DNA from: an uncultured Allobosea sp.
GTDB taxonomy: Bacteria > Pseudomonadota > Alphaproteobacteria > Rhizobiales > Beijerinckiaceae
Direction of reading: 5' to 3'
DNA: 64,000 nucleotides
NCBI RefSeq assembly: GCF_945956895.1
Contig: NZ_CAMFJF010000005.1
Span: forward strand, 62,001-126,000
Below are positions 17,643-25,934 of this stretch, one piece after another. Every line of letters begins with the position of its first letter. Position 1 is the stretch's first letter. Both the position numbers and the translations under genes were made by a program. Under the pieces are notes generated by a model that did no database searches, had not been told where the DNA came from, and saw only the letters and a program-made list of their open reading frames with translations.

Positions 17643-18671
17643 ATGCTCTTGTCCCGCCGCGGCGCGCTGGCTGCGCTCGCCCTTTCGACCGCGCTCGGCG
17701 CAGCGTCACAGGCACTCGCGCAGAACGCCGAGAAGCCGAAGCTCACGCTCGGCGTCGGCGGCAAGCAGCTTCTCTATTACCTCCCGCTCACGGTCGCGGA
17801 GAAGAAGGGCTTCTTCAAGGAGCAGGGGCTCGACGTCGAGATCAACGATTTCGGCGGCGGCGCGAAATCGCTCCAGGCGCTGGTCGGTGGTTCGGTCGAC
17901 GTCGTGACGGGCGCCTATGAGCACACCATCCGCATGCAGGCGAAGGGCCAGGACATCCGCGCCGTGATCGAGCTCGGGCGCTTCCCGGCCATCACCATCG
18001 CCGTGCGCAAGGACCTCGCCGACAAGGTGAAGTCGGCGGCGGACTTCAAGGGGCTCAAGATCGGCGTGACGGCGCCCGGTTCCTCGACGGCGTTGACGGC
18101 GCAATACGCCATGGTCAAGGCGGGCCTGAAGGCGACTGATGCCGCGATCATCGGCGTCGGTGCCGGCGCGAGCGCAGTCGCTGCGATCAAGCAGAAGCAG
18201 GTCGATGTGATCTCGCATCTCGATCCCGTCACCTCGAAGCTCGAGGCCGATGGCGATATCGTCTCGCTGATCGACACCCGCACGGAGGCCGGCACCAAGG
18301 CCCTGTTCGGCGGCTCCAACCCGGCGGCGGTGCTCTATCTCAAGAACGACTTCGCCGAGAAGAACCCGGTTACGACCCAGAAGCTGGTCAACGCCTTGAT
18401 GAAGTCGCTGAAATGGCTGGAGACGGCGAAGCCCGAGGATGTCGCGGATCTCGTGCCGGAAGAATACCTGCTCGGCGACAAGCCGCTCTACATCCGCGCG
18501 GTCAAGAACTCGCAGGAGGCCTATTCGCGCACCGGCATTTCGACGCCTGACGGCATGAAGAGCATGTACGACTCGCTCAAGCTGCTCGATCCCGAACTGA
18601 CCAACTCGAATGTCGATCTGTCGAAGACCTTCATCGACAGCTTCGCCAAGAAGGCCGCTTCCGGCTCCTGA
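17643..18671 (+). CDS. ABC transporter substrate-binding protein (NMT1/SsuA-like)
   Basis: This 342-residue periplasmic protein has an N-terminal signal with a twin-arginine-like start (LSRRGALAALALS, cleavage near ALAQ). A type II periplasmic-binding fold of the NMT1/SsuA group follows (YYLPLTVAEKKGFFKEQGLD, DFGGGAKSLQALVGGSVDVV). It should serve the ATPase and permease at 15030-16696. ATG 17643 has GGAGGA 7 bases upstream. The ligand cannot be read from the sequence; aromatic or sulfur compounds and nitrate are typical of the family. Confidence 0.9.
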   Translation: MLLSRRGALAALALSTALGAASQALAQNAEKPKLTLGVGGKQLLYYLPLTVAEKKGFFKEQGLDVEINDFGGGAKSLQALVGGSVDVVTGAYEHTIRMQAKGQDIRAVIELGRFPAITIAVRKDLADKVKSAADFKGLKIGVTAPGSSTALTAQYAMVKAGLKATDAAIIGVGAGASAVAAIKQKQVDVISHLDPVTSKLEADGDIVSLIDTRTEAGTKALFGGSNPAAVLYLKNDFAEKNPVTTQKLVNALMKSLKWLETAKPEDVADLVPEEYLLGDKPLYIRAVKNSQEAYSRTGISTPDGMKSMYDSLKLLDPELTNSNVDLSKTFIDSFAKKAASGS

Positions 18672-18696
18672 ACCAGCCTTCCGCCCCCCTCGATGA

Positions 18697-18724
18697 CAGC
18701 GCCGCTCAGAAGCGGCGCTGTTTT
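18697..18724 (+). terminator. Terminator after the binding-protein gene
   Basis: CAGCGCCGCT 18697-18706 and AGCGGCGCTG 18711-18720 form a perfect 10-base-pair stem with a CAGA loop, followed by TTTT. Confidence 0.88.
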
Positions 18725-18800
18725 CATTTGCGGGGGCGGTCCGGCTGGACTCGCGATCGCAGCGGCGCGAGAGTGCTTCCCTGACGCAAGGAGAGGCGAC

Positions 18801-19208
18801 ATGACCGAACGCGCCGCCGTCGAAACCCTGATCCGCGATGCCTATGCCGCCCGTTACCGCGGCGATCTCGATGCCTTGATGGAGTACCTGCACCCCGACT
18901 GCAGCTACCGGCTTGCGGGTGGGCCGCAGGCGGCCGAGGTCTTCGTGCAGCCGGAGGGGCACGCCGCCGTCCGCGCGCAGATGGCGGGGCTGATCGCGAC
19001 CTATGTCTTCAGCAATGTCGAGGAGCTGGCGCTGACGGTCGATGGCGACAGGGCGACGCTGCACTGGCGTGCCGATGTCGAATGCAAGCCGACCGGCCGG
19101 ACCGAATCCTTCGAGATCATGGACATCTTCACCATTGCCGACGGCAAGGTGAAGAGCCTCGTCCAGTTCACGGACACGGCTGGCGTGGCGCGGCTGTCGA
19201 GCCCTTAG
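18801..19208 (+). CDS. SnoaL/NTF2-like protein
   Basis: This 135-residue protein has the cone-shaped NTF2-like fold pattern: an N-terminal helix pair (LIRDAYAARYRGDLDALMEYL), then strands ending in FEIMDIFTIADGKVKSLVQFTD. The fold serves many small enzymes and ligand binders, so no reaction is assigned. ATG 18801 has AAGGAGAGG close upstream. It is a lone gene between a terminator and a degenerate family D repeat. Confidence 0.8.
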   Translation: MTERAAVETLIRDAYAARYRGDLDALMEYLHPDCSYRLAGGPQAAEVFVQPEGHAAVRAQMAGLIATYVFSNVEELALTVDGDRATLHWRADVECKPTGRTESFEIMDIFTIADGKVKSLVQFTDTAGVARLSSP

Positions 19209-19235
19209 AAGCGACGGATTCCTCCATGGAAATGC

Positions 19236-19335
19236 GGGTTATCCCGGATGGAGCGAGGCGGAGATCCGGGATTCGTGCCTGAACCTCGGTCGGCAAAGCT
19301 CCGGCATGGATACCGGGGCAAGCCAAGGATGACGG
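19236..19335. repeat. Degenerate palindromic repeat, family D
   Basis: GGTTATCCCGGATGGAGCG and a distal GGATGACGG resemble the family D arms, with internal CGGAGATCCGGGATTCG. The symmetry is partly eroded. No gene is seen between 19209 and 19465. Confidence 0.5.
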
Positions 19336-19465
19336 CGTGTGACGGTGGAGGATCCAAGGGCTCCAGCGCCCGTGCTGATCGCAGCCATCACCGCTTTCGG
19401 TTGGCCTGCGGCGCGGTAGCCGCTAGTTTCGCCGCGTCGTTTCGTTGAAAGCCGGCCTGCCACCC

Positions 19466-20314
19466 ATGAACATTCTCTCGATCCAGTCCCATGTCGCCTA
19501 TGGCCATGTGGGCAACGCTTCCGCGACCTTCCCGATGCAGCGGCTCGGCGTCGATGTCTGGCCGGTCCATACGGTGCAGTTCTCGAACCACACGGGCTAT
19601 GGCAGCTGGAAGGGCCGCGTCTTCGACGGCGGCATGATCGACGAGGTGATGGACGGCATCGCCGAACGCGGCGTGCTCGCGCAATGCGACGGGGTGATCT
19701 CCGGCTATATGGGTTCGGCCGATATCGGCCATGCCATCCTCTCGGCGGTGGAACGGGTGCGCGCGGCCAATCCCAAGGCGATCTACTGCTGCGATCCGGT
19801 GATCGGCGATGTCGGTCGCGGCGTCTTCGTGCGGCCGGGCATCCCGGAATTCATGCGCGAGCAGGCCGTGCCGGCCGCCGATATCGTGACGCCCAACCAG
19901 TTCGAGCTGGAATTGCTGACCGATGTCGAGATCAAGACCATCGCCGACGCGCATCGCGCGATCGAGGCTTTGCGCGACGCCGGCCCGAAGGTCGTGATGG
20001 TGACCTCGCTCGTGACCGAGGAGACGCCGGGCGACTCGATCGACCTGATGGCCGCGGATGCCACGGGCAGCTGGCGGGTGCGCACGCCCAAGCTCGATGT
20101 CAGCGTCAACGGCGCGGGCGATGCGATCGCGGCCCTGTTCCTCACGCATTACCTGCGCGAGGAATCGGCGGCGGCAGCGCTGTCGAAGGCGGCGTCCTCG
20201 ATCTACGGGCTCCTGAAGCGGACGAAGGAAGTGGGTTCCCGCGAGATCCTCACGGTCGCGGCGCAGGACGAGTTCGTCACGCCCTCGCGGGTCTTCGAGC
20301 CGCAGGCGATCTGA
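19466..20314 (+). CDS. pdxY: Pyridoxal kinase PdxY
   Basis: This 282-residue ribokinase-fold enzyme phosphorylates pyridoxal with ATP in the B6 salvage route. The start NILSIQSHVAYGHVGN, the SNHTGYGSW segment and the anion-hole/catalytic segment VNGAGDAIAALFL (catalytic Asp in GAGD) are all in place. Length matches PdxY (about 285). ATG 19466 gives the conserved N terminus; an upstream TTG is unlikely. It is the first gene of a tight run: the next starts 10 bases after its stop, then gaps of 4, overlap, and 27. Confidence 0.92.
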   Translation: MNILSIQSHVAYGHVGNASATFPMQRLGVDVWPVHTVQFSNHTGYGSWKGRVFDGGMIDEVMDGIAERGVLAQCDGVISGYMGSADIGHAILSAVERVRAANPKAIYCCDPVIGDVGRGVFVRPGIPEFMREQAVPAADIVTPNQFELELLTDVEIKTIADAHRAIEALRDAGPKVVMVTSLVTEETPGDSIDLMAADATGSWRVRTPKLDVSVNGAGDAIAALFLTHYLREESAAAALSKAASSIYGLLKRTKEVGSREILTVAAQDEFVTPSRVFEPQAI

Positions 20315-20324
20315 GCGCATCACG

Positions 20325-21440
20325 ATGAAGCTGCGCGTCGGCACCTTCAATGTCGAGAACCTGCTGACGCGCCATCGCTTCGAGCCGGGCGGGCGCGCCG
20401 AGACGGCCGCTGCGATGTCGCTGTTCCATTTCCCGCGCGCCGACGAGCGCGACGCGGTGGAGCGCTCGCTCGCGGTCGCGCTGGAAGATGACAAGCGCCA
20501 GATGACGGCGCTCGCCATCGCCGAGGCCGGGGCCGACCTCTGGATGCTGCAGGAGGTCGACTCGCTCGCCAGCCTGCAGGCTTTCTTCGCGAATTACGTC
20601 CACCGCATCGCCGACCATCGCTACGGCCATTTCACGCTGCTGGACGGCAATGACCGCCGCAACATCGATATCGGCTTCGCGGCGCGGCGCGACCTGTTCG
20701 GACCGGGGCAGGTCACGGTGCGCTCGCACAAGGACCTGACCTTTGCGCAGGCCGGCGTGCATGACCGCGAGCTCGCCATGCTCGGCATCGGGCCGCATGG
20801 CAAGATCTTCGCGCGTGACTGCCTGGAGGTGGAGCTGACGCTCGGCGGGCGGCGGCTCAGCCTGTTCGGGTGCCATTTCAAGTCGATGAACAATGGCCGC
20901 GAGGACGGACGGACAGAGACACTGCCGGTGCGCCGGGCCGAGGCGCGCGCTGTGCGCTGGCTGATCCAGCAGCGCTTCGGCGGCGGCTGGCGCGAGACCA
21001 ATTGGATCGTGCTGGGCGATCTCAACGGCTACCGCTACGGCCTCGGGCCACAGGCGGAGATCGTCGACGAGGGTGACAGCGGCATTGAGCCGCTGCTGGA
21101 CAATTTCGCCGTCGATCCGATGCAGACGCTGCCGGTGCATGAGCGCTGGACGCATTTCCGGCGCTACTGGTCTGACACCCAGGAGAAGCTGGTCGACAGC
21201 CATATGCCGCTCGACTGCATCCTGCTCTCGCCTTCGCTCGCGGCGGCCAATCCAAAGCCTGCCATGCAGATGATCCGGCGCGGTCTGCCTTACCGCGTGC
21301 CGCTCGATCCGCGTGAGCCGGACCGTTCGATGGCGCGTTTGGCGACCTGCAACGATCGCTATCCGCGCGTCGGCTGGGACCGGCCGAAGGCCTCCGACCA
21401 TTGCCCGCTCACGATCGATCTCGAAATCCCGGAAGGGTGA
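20325..21440 (+). CDS. Endonuclease/exonuclease/phosphatase (EEP) family hydrolase
   Basis: This 371-residue protein has the EEP fold marks: RVGTFNVENLL at the start (Asn metal ligand), LQEVDS (catalytic Glu, about residue 73), GCHFKSM, VLGDLNGYRYG (Asp/Asn pair) and a C-terminal SDHCPLTIDL. No signal peptide is seen. Substrates in this superfamily range from DNA to phosphoinositides and sphingolipids, so the target is open. It is the second gene of the pdxY run. Confidence 0.85.
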   Translation: MKLRVGTFNVENLLTRHRFEPGGRAETAAAMSLFHFPRADERDAVERSLAVALEDDKRQMTALAIAEAGADLWMLQEVDSLASLQAFFANYVHRIADHRYGHFTLLDGNDRRNIDIGFAARRDLFGPGQVTVRSHKDLTFAQAGVHDRELAMLGIGPHGKIFARDCLEVELTLGGRRLSLFGCHFKSMNNGREDGRTETLPVRRAEARAVRWLIQQRFGGGWRETNWIVLGDLNGYRYGLGPQAEIVDEGDSGIEPLLDNFAVDPMQTLPVHERWTHFRRYWSDTQEKLVDSHMPLDCILLSPSLAAANPKPAMQMIRRGLPYRVPLDPREPDRSMARLATCNDRYPRVGWDRPKASDHCPLTIDLEIPEG

Positions 21441-21444
21441 CCTG

Positions 21445-22344
21445 ATGAAACGCCGCTTCGTCACGCTCGATGTCTTCACCACGCGTCGCCATGCCGGCAA
21501 TCCGCTGGCGGTGGTGCTCCAGTCGGAGGGGCTGGATACCGAGGCGATGCAGGCCATCGCCCGGGAATTCAACCTGTCCGAGACGGTCTTCATTGCGCCG
21601 CCGGAGAGGCCGGAGCACCGTGCCTCCGTCCGCATCTTCACGCCGGGCGGGGAATTGCCTTTCGCCGGCCATCCGACGGTCGGTACGGCGGTCTGGCTTG
21701 CGCTCACCGACGAGGCCGAGGGACGGCCCGCCGACATGCTGGTGCTGGAGGAGAAGATCGGGCTGGTCTCCTGCGCCGTCGCGGTCAAGGGCAGCCATGC
21801 CGGCCACGCCACCTTCACCCTGCCGCGCCTGCCGGAGCCGCTTGAGCAGCCGGTTGCGGATGCGCAACTGGCGGAGGCGCTCGGGCTCGACCCGGCCGAT
21901 ATCGGCTTCGACGCACATCGGCCGAGCGCCTTCTCGGCGGGTGTCGCCTATACGATGGTGCCTGTCGCGAGCCGCGAGGCTGTCGCCAAGGCGCGGGTCG
22001 TGGGCGCCTTCGAGCGGGTGATGGCCGCGACCCCGAACGGCAACGCCTTCGTCTATTGCCGCGAGACAGCCGAAGTTGGGCACAACTACCACGCCCGCAT
22101 GTTCTGGCCGGGCGCAGGCGTCGCCGAGGACCCGGCGACGGGCTCGGCGGTCGCGGCCTTTGCCGGCGCGATCATGGCCTATGACAGGCCGGAGGACGGT
22201 GACCACCGCCTCGTCATCGAGCAGGGCTACGAGATGGGCCGGCCGTCGCAGATCACGCTGGAATTGAGCGTGCGCGACGGCGAGCTGGTCTCGGCGCGGA
22301 TCGGAGGCTCGGCCGTGGTGGTCAGCGAAGGCGTGCTGTTGTGA
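21445..22344 (+). CDS. PhzF-family isomerase/epimerase-like protein
   Basis: This 299-residue protein has the two-lobed PhzF fold. It shows the family start FVTLDVFTTRRHAGNPLAVV, the catalytic Glu46 in NLSETVFI, the GGELPFAGHPTVGTA segment and the second-lobe VAEDPATGSAVAAF. PhzF itself isomerises a phenazine precursor, but most homologues have unknown substrates. ATG 21445 follows GGAAGGG. The last bases overlap the Nudix start codon. Confidence 0.9.
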   Translation: MKRRFVTLDVFTTRRHAGNPLAVVLQSEGLDTEAMQAIAREFNLSETVFIAPPERPEHRASVRIFTPGGELPFAGHPTVGTAVWLALTDEAEGRPADMLVLEEKIGLVSCAVAVKGSHAGHATFTLPRLPEPLEQPVADAQLAEALGLDPADIGFDAHRPSAFSAGVAYTMVPVASREAVAKARVVGAFERVMAATPNGNAFVYCRETAEVGHNYHARMFWPGAGVAEDPATGSAVAAFAGAIMAYDRPEDGDHRLVIEQGYEMGRPSQITLELSVRDGELVSARIGGSAVVVSEGVLL

Positions 22345-23063
22345 GCGTTGGTGTCGAGAACGGGACGATCGTCCGGCTGTCGCGGGTCGATGCTACGGTC
22401 GAGCCCTATGACTGGGCTTTTGCCCGCGAGAATGCCAAGGAGATCGCCGCGCATTGGGCTGACATCAGCGCGAACAAGCCTGCGATGTTCAACGGTCGCG
22501 TCATGTTGCAGCATCGTGCAGCGATCCGCGAAGGCGTGTTCGAGGCCGGCTATTTCGAGACGGATTACGCCGCCTTCATGACCTGGCGCGATGCCGGCTA
22601 TCCCGGCCCCGCCATTCGCAACGGCTTCGCCATGGCGGCGCTTCGGGCCAGTGACGGCGCCTTTCTCTGTGGGAAGATGGGCGACCATACCGCCAATGCC
22701 GGCAAGGTCTATTTCGCCGCCGGCACGCCCGACCGCGACGATGCCCGGCCCGACGGCACGCTCGACCTCGCCGGCAGCGTCACCCGCGAGCTCGGCGAGG
22801 AGACGGGCTTGCGTATCGAGGAGCTTCGGGTGGGCGAAGGCTGGACGGCGCTGATCGAGCAGGGTCGCATCGCCTTCATGCGCGAGGTTCGCATCGATCT
22901 GGCGGCGGATGAAGCGCGGGCGCTGATGCTGGAGCGGATGAAGAACCTCGAAGAGGAGGAGCTTTCCGACATCGTTGTCGTGCGCGATCTCGCCGAGACG
23001 GAAAAGCATGACATGCCGCCCTTCATGCGCCGCTATCTCGCACATATCTTCGACGGCAAGTGA
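22341..23063 (+). CDS. Nudix hydrolase-like protein with incomplete Nudix box
   Basis: This 240-residue protein has the core of the Nudix box (RELGEETGL, about residues 147-155), which binds the catalytic metal. The upstream Gly and first Glu of the Gx5Ex7REUxEExGU pattern are not at the expected positions. The start is GTG 22341, overlapping the PhzF stop (GTGA), so translation is probably coupled. Members of this type cleave nucleoside diphosphate-linked compounds; activity here is not certain because of the altered box. The next gene starts 27 bases on. Confidence 0.75.
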   Translation: MSVGVENGTIVRLSRVDATVEPYDWAFARENAKEIAAHWADISANKPAMFNGRVMLQHRAAIREGVFEAGYFETDYAAFMTWRDAGYPGPAIRNGFAMAALRASDGAFLCGKMGDHTANAGKVYFAAGTPDRDDARPDGTLDLAGSVTRELGEETGLRIEELRVGEGWTALIEQGRIAFMREVRIDLAADEARALMLERMKNLEEEELSDIVVVRDLAETEKHDMPPFMRRYLAHIFDGK

Positions 23064-23090
23064 TCCTGCCTGTTCCGCGAAAGTGACCCG

Positions 23091-25193
23091 ATGAGCTCTG
23101 CCGAGACCAGCTATCCGGAAGCCAATTATCCGGAAGCCTTGCCGCTGCCGGCCGAAAATCCCTTCGCTACGCGCTGGGAGACGCCGTTCCGCCTGCCGCC
23201 CTTCGCCGCGATCAAGCCCGAGCATATCCGCCCGGCCTTCGATGCCGCGCTCGCCAAGCACAAGGACGAGATTGCGGCGATCGTCTCTGAGAAGGCAGAG
23301 CCGGATTTCGCCAACACGGTCGAGGCGCTGGAGCGGGCAGGGCGCGCGCTCAGCCGCGTCGGCGGCGTGTTCTACAATCTCACCGGCGCCGATACGAACG
23401 AGGCGCTGCAGGCGATCGAGCGCGAGATGTCGCCGATCACCTCGCGGCACTGGTCGGCGATCATGATGGACGAGGGGCTTTTCGCCCGCGTCGATGCCGT
23501 CAATGCCAGGCGCGATGCGCTCGGGTTGAACCCGGAGCAGGCGCGCCTGCTGGAGCGGAGCTACAAGGGCTTCATCCGCTCGGGTGCGAAGTTGAACGCC
23601 GAGGACAAGAAGCGCCTTGCCGCGATCAACGAGCGGCTGGCGGGGCTGGGCACGCAGTTCAGCCAGAACGTGCTGAAGGACGAATCCTCCTACGCGCTCT
23701 TCATCGCGGACGAGGCTGGGCTCGCCGGCCTGCCGGACTTCGTGAAGGCGGCGATGGCGCGTGCGGCGGCCGATCGCGGCAAGCCCGGCCAGCATGCGGT
23801 GACGCTGTCGCGCTCGATCATCGAGCCCTTCCTGACCTTCTCGACCCGGCGCGACCTGCGCGAGGAAGCCTTCATCGTCTGGAGCAAGCGCGGCGAGAAT
23901 GGCGGCGAGAGCGACAACCGCGCCATCGTCGCCGAGATGGTGAAGCTGCGTGCCGAGAAGGCGAAGCTCCTGGGCTATCCGACCTTCGCGCATTTCAAGC
24001 TCGATGATGCCATGGCCAAGACGCCGGAGCATGTGCGCGGGCTTTTGGAGCTGGTCTGGAAGCCGGCCAAGGCCCGAGCTGCGCGCGAGGCCGTCGATCT
24101 CGCGGCTCTCGCGCAAAGCGAGGGCGAGAACGGCCAGATCCGTCCCTGGGACTGGCGCCATTATGCCGAGAGAGTCCGGCAGAAGACCTATGCGCTCGAT
24201 GAGGCCGTGCTGAAGCAATATCTCCAGCTCGACCGCGTCCGGCAGGCGGCCTTCGACGTTGCCGGCAAGCTGTTCGGGCTATCCTTCGCGGAGCGGCCGG
24301 AGCTTCAGGGCTATCACCCCGACGTGCGCATCTTCGAGGTGACGGAGACCGCGAGCGGGCGCCATATCGGCCTGTTCGTCGGCGACTACTTCGCCCGTGC
24401 CTCGAAGCGGTCCGGCGCCTGGATGAGCGCCTTCCGCGGCCAGCGCAAGCTCGACGGCGAGACCCGGCCGATCATCGTCAATGTCTGCAACTTCGCGAAA
24501 CCAGCGGAAGGCAAGCCCGCGCTGCTTTCGCTCGATGATGCGCGCACGCTGTTCCACGAGTTCGGCCATGCGCTGCACGGGCTGCTTTCGGATGTGACCT
24601 ATGGCTCGCTCGCTGGAACGTCGGTCGCACGCGATTTCGTCGAACTGCCCTCGCAGCTCTATGAGCACTGGTTCCTGACGCGCGAGGTGATGCGCGAGTA
24701 TTGCCACCACGCGGAGACGGGCGAGCCGATCCCCGAGGCGCTGATCGAGAAGATCGAGAAGGCCCAGACCTTCAACCAGGGCTTCGCCACGGTGGAGTAC
24801 ACCTCCTCGGCGCTGGTCGACCTCGCCTTCCACTCGCTGGAGGCGCCTGCCGAGGTCGATCCGCTCGCCTTCGAGGCGGCGGAGCTCCAGCGTCTCGGCA
24901 TGCCCGCCGAGATCACCATGCGCCACCGCACCCCGCATTTCACCCATGTCTTCTCGGGCGACGGCTATTCTGCCGGCTATTACAGCTATCTCTGGTCCGA
25001 GGTGATGGATGCCGATGCCTTCAACGCCTTCACGGAGACGGGCGATGTATTCTCGCCCGCAGTCGCGGAGAAGCTGAAGCGCTACATCTATTCGGCCGGC
25101 GACACGCGCGATGCAGCGGAGGCCTATACGCTGTTCCGGGGACGCCTGCCGACGCCGGATGCGCTGCTGGAGAAGCGCGGGCTGGCGGCGTAG
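23091..25193 (+). CDS. M3-family oligopeptidase (oligopeptidase A/Dcp-like)
   Basis: This 700-residue zinc peptidase is cytosolic by the absence of a signal peptide and cleaves short peptides. The zinc motif HEFGH is at residues 489-493 within LFHEFGHALHGLLS. The third ligand region and the substrate-binding HRTPHFTHVFSGDGYSAGYY segment near residue 620 are also present. Length matches OpdA/Dcp (about 680-700). It is the last gene of the pdxY-EEP-phzF-Nudix run. Confidence 0.93.
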   Translation: MSSAETSYPEANYPEALPLPAENPFATRWETPFRLPPFAAIKPEHIRPAFDAALAKHKDEIAAIVSEKAEPDFANTVEALERAGRALSRVGGVFYNLTGADTNEALQAIEREMSPITSRHWSAIMMDEGLFARVDAVNARRDALGLNPEQARLLERSYKGFIRSGAKLNAEDKKRLAAINERLAGLGTQFSQNVLKDESSYALFIADEAGLAGLPDFVKAAMARAAADRGKPGQHAVTLSRSIIEPFLTFSTRRDLREEAFIVWSKRGENGGESDNRAIVAEMVKLRAEKAKLLGYPTFAHFKLDDAMAKTPEHVRGLLELVWKPAKARAAREAVDLAALAQSEGENGQIRPWDWRHYAERVRQKTYALDEAVLKQYLQLDRVRQAAFDVAGKLFGLSFAERPELQGYHPDVRIFEVTETASGRHIGLFVGDYFARASKRSGAWMSAFRGQRKLDGETRPIIVNVCNFAKPAEGKPALLSLDDARTLFHEFGHALHGLLSDVTYGSLAGTSVARDFVELPSQLYEHWFLTREVMREYCHHAETGEPIPEALIEKIEKAQTFNQGFATVEYTSSALVDLAFHSLEAPAEVDPLAFEAAELQRLGMPAEITMRHRTPHFTHVFSGDGYSAGYYSYLWSEVMDADAFNAFTETGDVFSPAVAEKLKRYIYSAGDTRDAAEAYTLFRGRLPTPDALLEKRGLAA

Positions 25194-25259
25194 GGGCCTG
25201 CATGTGTGAGGGCGGCTGCGGCGGCGCCAGTTGCTTTTATGCTTGGACAGCGCGGTGAA

Positions 25260-25292
25260 CCCTCTCCCATAGGGAGAGGGCAGGGTGAGGGG
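25260..25292. repeat. Short palindromic repeat, family F
   Basis: CCCTCTCCCATAGGGAGAGGG forms a compact hairpin followed by CAGGGTGAGGGG, a pattern shared with the left end of the compound repeat at 40189-40408. It lies 66 bases after the peptidase stop. The rest of 25194-25595 has no supportable gene. Confidence 0.6.
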
Positions 25293-25381
25293 ATGGCCGC
25301 CAGCCGAGTTTGCTGCGAGGTCGTCGCTGCGCCGCGGTGAGGCCGGGTTCGACTGGTCAAACGGCCTTTACCTCGCTCCTG

Positions 25382-25465
25382 CCCCTCTCGCCGATCTCGG
25401 GCCTGCCCGAGATCGGTACTTTGAGTGTCGAAATCGGCAACATCGCCTTTGATGCAGGAGAGGGG
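25382..25465. repeat. Compound palindromic element, family G (single copy here)
   Basis: Outer arms CCCCTCTC (25382-25389) and GAGAGGGG (25458-25465) enclose a perfect 12-base-pair hairpin: CCGATCTCGGGC (25391-25402) and GCCCGAGATCGG (25405-25416). It is non-coding and occurs once in this window. Confidence 0.55.
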
Positions 25466-25595
25466 GCCGCGCGCTTCTTGCGGCGAAAGCTTCGTCCTTC
25501 AGCATTCCCTCTTCAGCCCGCAAAGCTGATGTCGTGGACGTCAGTCTAGATGCGCGATATATTCAAGCCGAGATTTCAGCGATGCGGGCCAGCTG

Positions 25596-25847
25596 ATGAT
25601 GACCGCTGCGCAGATGCGAGCTGCCCGGGCGATGCTCGGGATCGACCAGCGCCAGCTCGCCGAGATGGCGGGGGTCTCCGTGCCGACGATCCAGCGCATG
25701 GAGCGCAGCAGCGGCACGGTGCGCGGCATGATCGAATCGCTCACCCGCGTCGTCGAAGCGCTCGACCGCGCCGGCATCGTGCTGATCGGCGAGAATGCGA
25801 CCAGTAGTGTCGGCGGGCGCGGCGTCCGCCTCAAGGCTCCTCCCTGA
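25596..25847 (+). CDS. Small XRE-type helix-turn-helix protein
   Basis: This 83-residue protein is a single XRE helix-turn-helix (LGIDQRQLAEMAGVSVPTI, about residues 14-32) with a short tail. Such one-domain regulators often sit directly upstream of SulP permease genes, as here (87 bases to the SulP ATG). It probably binds near its own promoter and may control the permease; this link is inferred from position only. Two consecutive ATGs (25596, 25599) are possible starts. Confidence 0.75.
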   Translation: MMTAAQMRAARAMLGIDQRQLAEMAGVSVPTIQRMERSSGTVRGMIESLTRVVEALDRAGIVLIGENATSSVGGRGVRLKAPP

Positions 25848-25934
25848 TCGCCTGCCGGAACCCGTTGCGACAGGGCGGCGCCGACCGCGACCCGGCCGAC
25901 GACCCCGCTCCGAGTGGCACAGGAAAGGGTCGTC

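Noticed and set aside
20277-21818. 513-residue minus-strand frame across the EEP and PhzF genes
   Set aside because: It covers two well-supported plus-strand genes and has no family resemblance.
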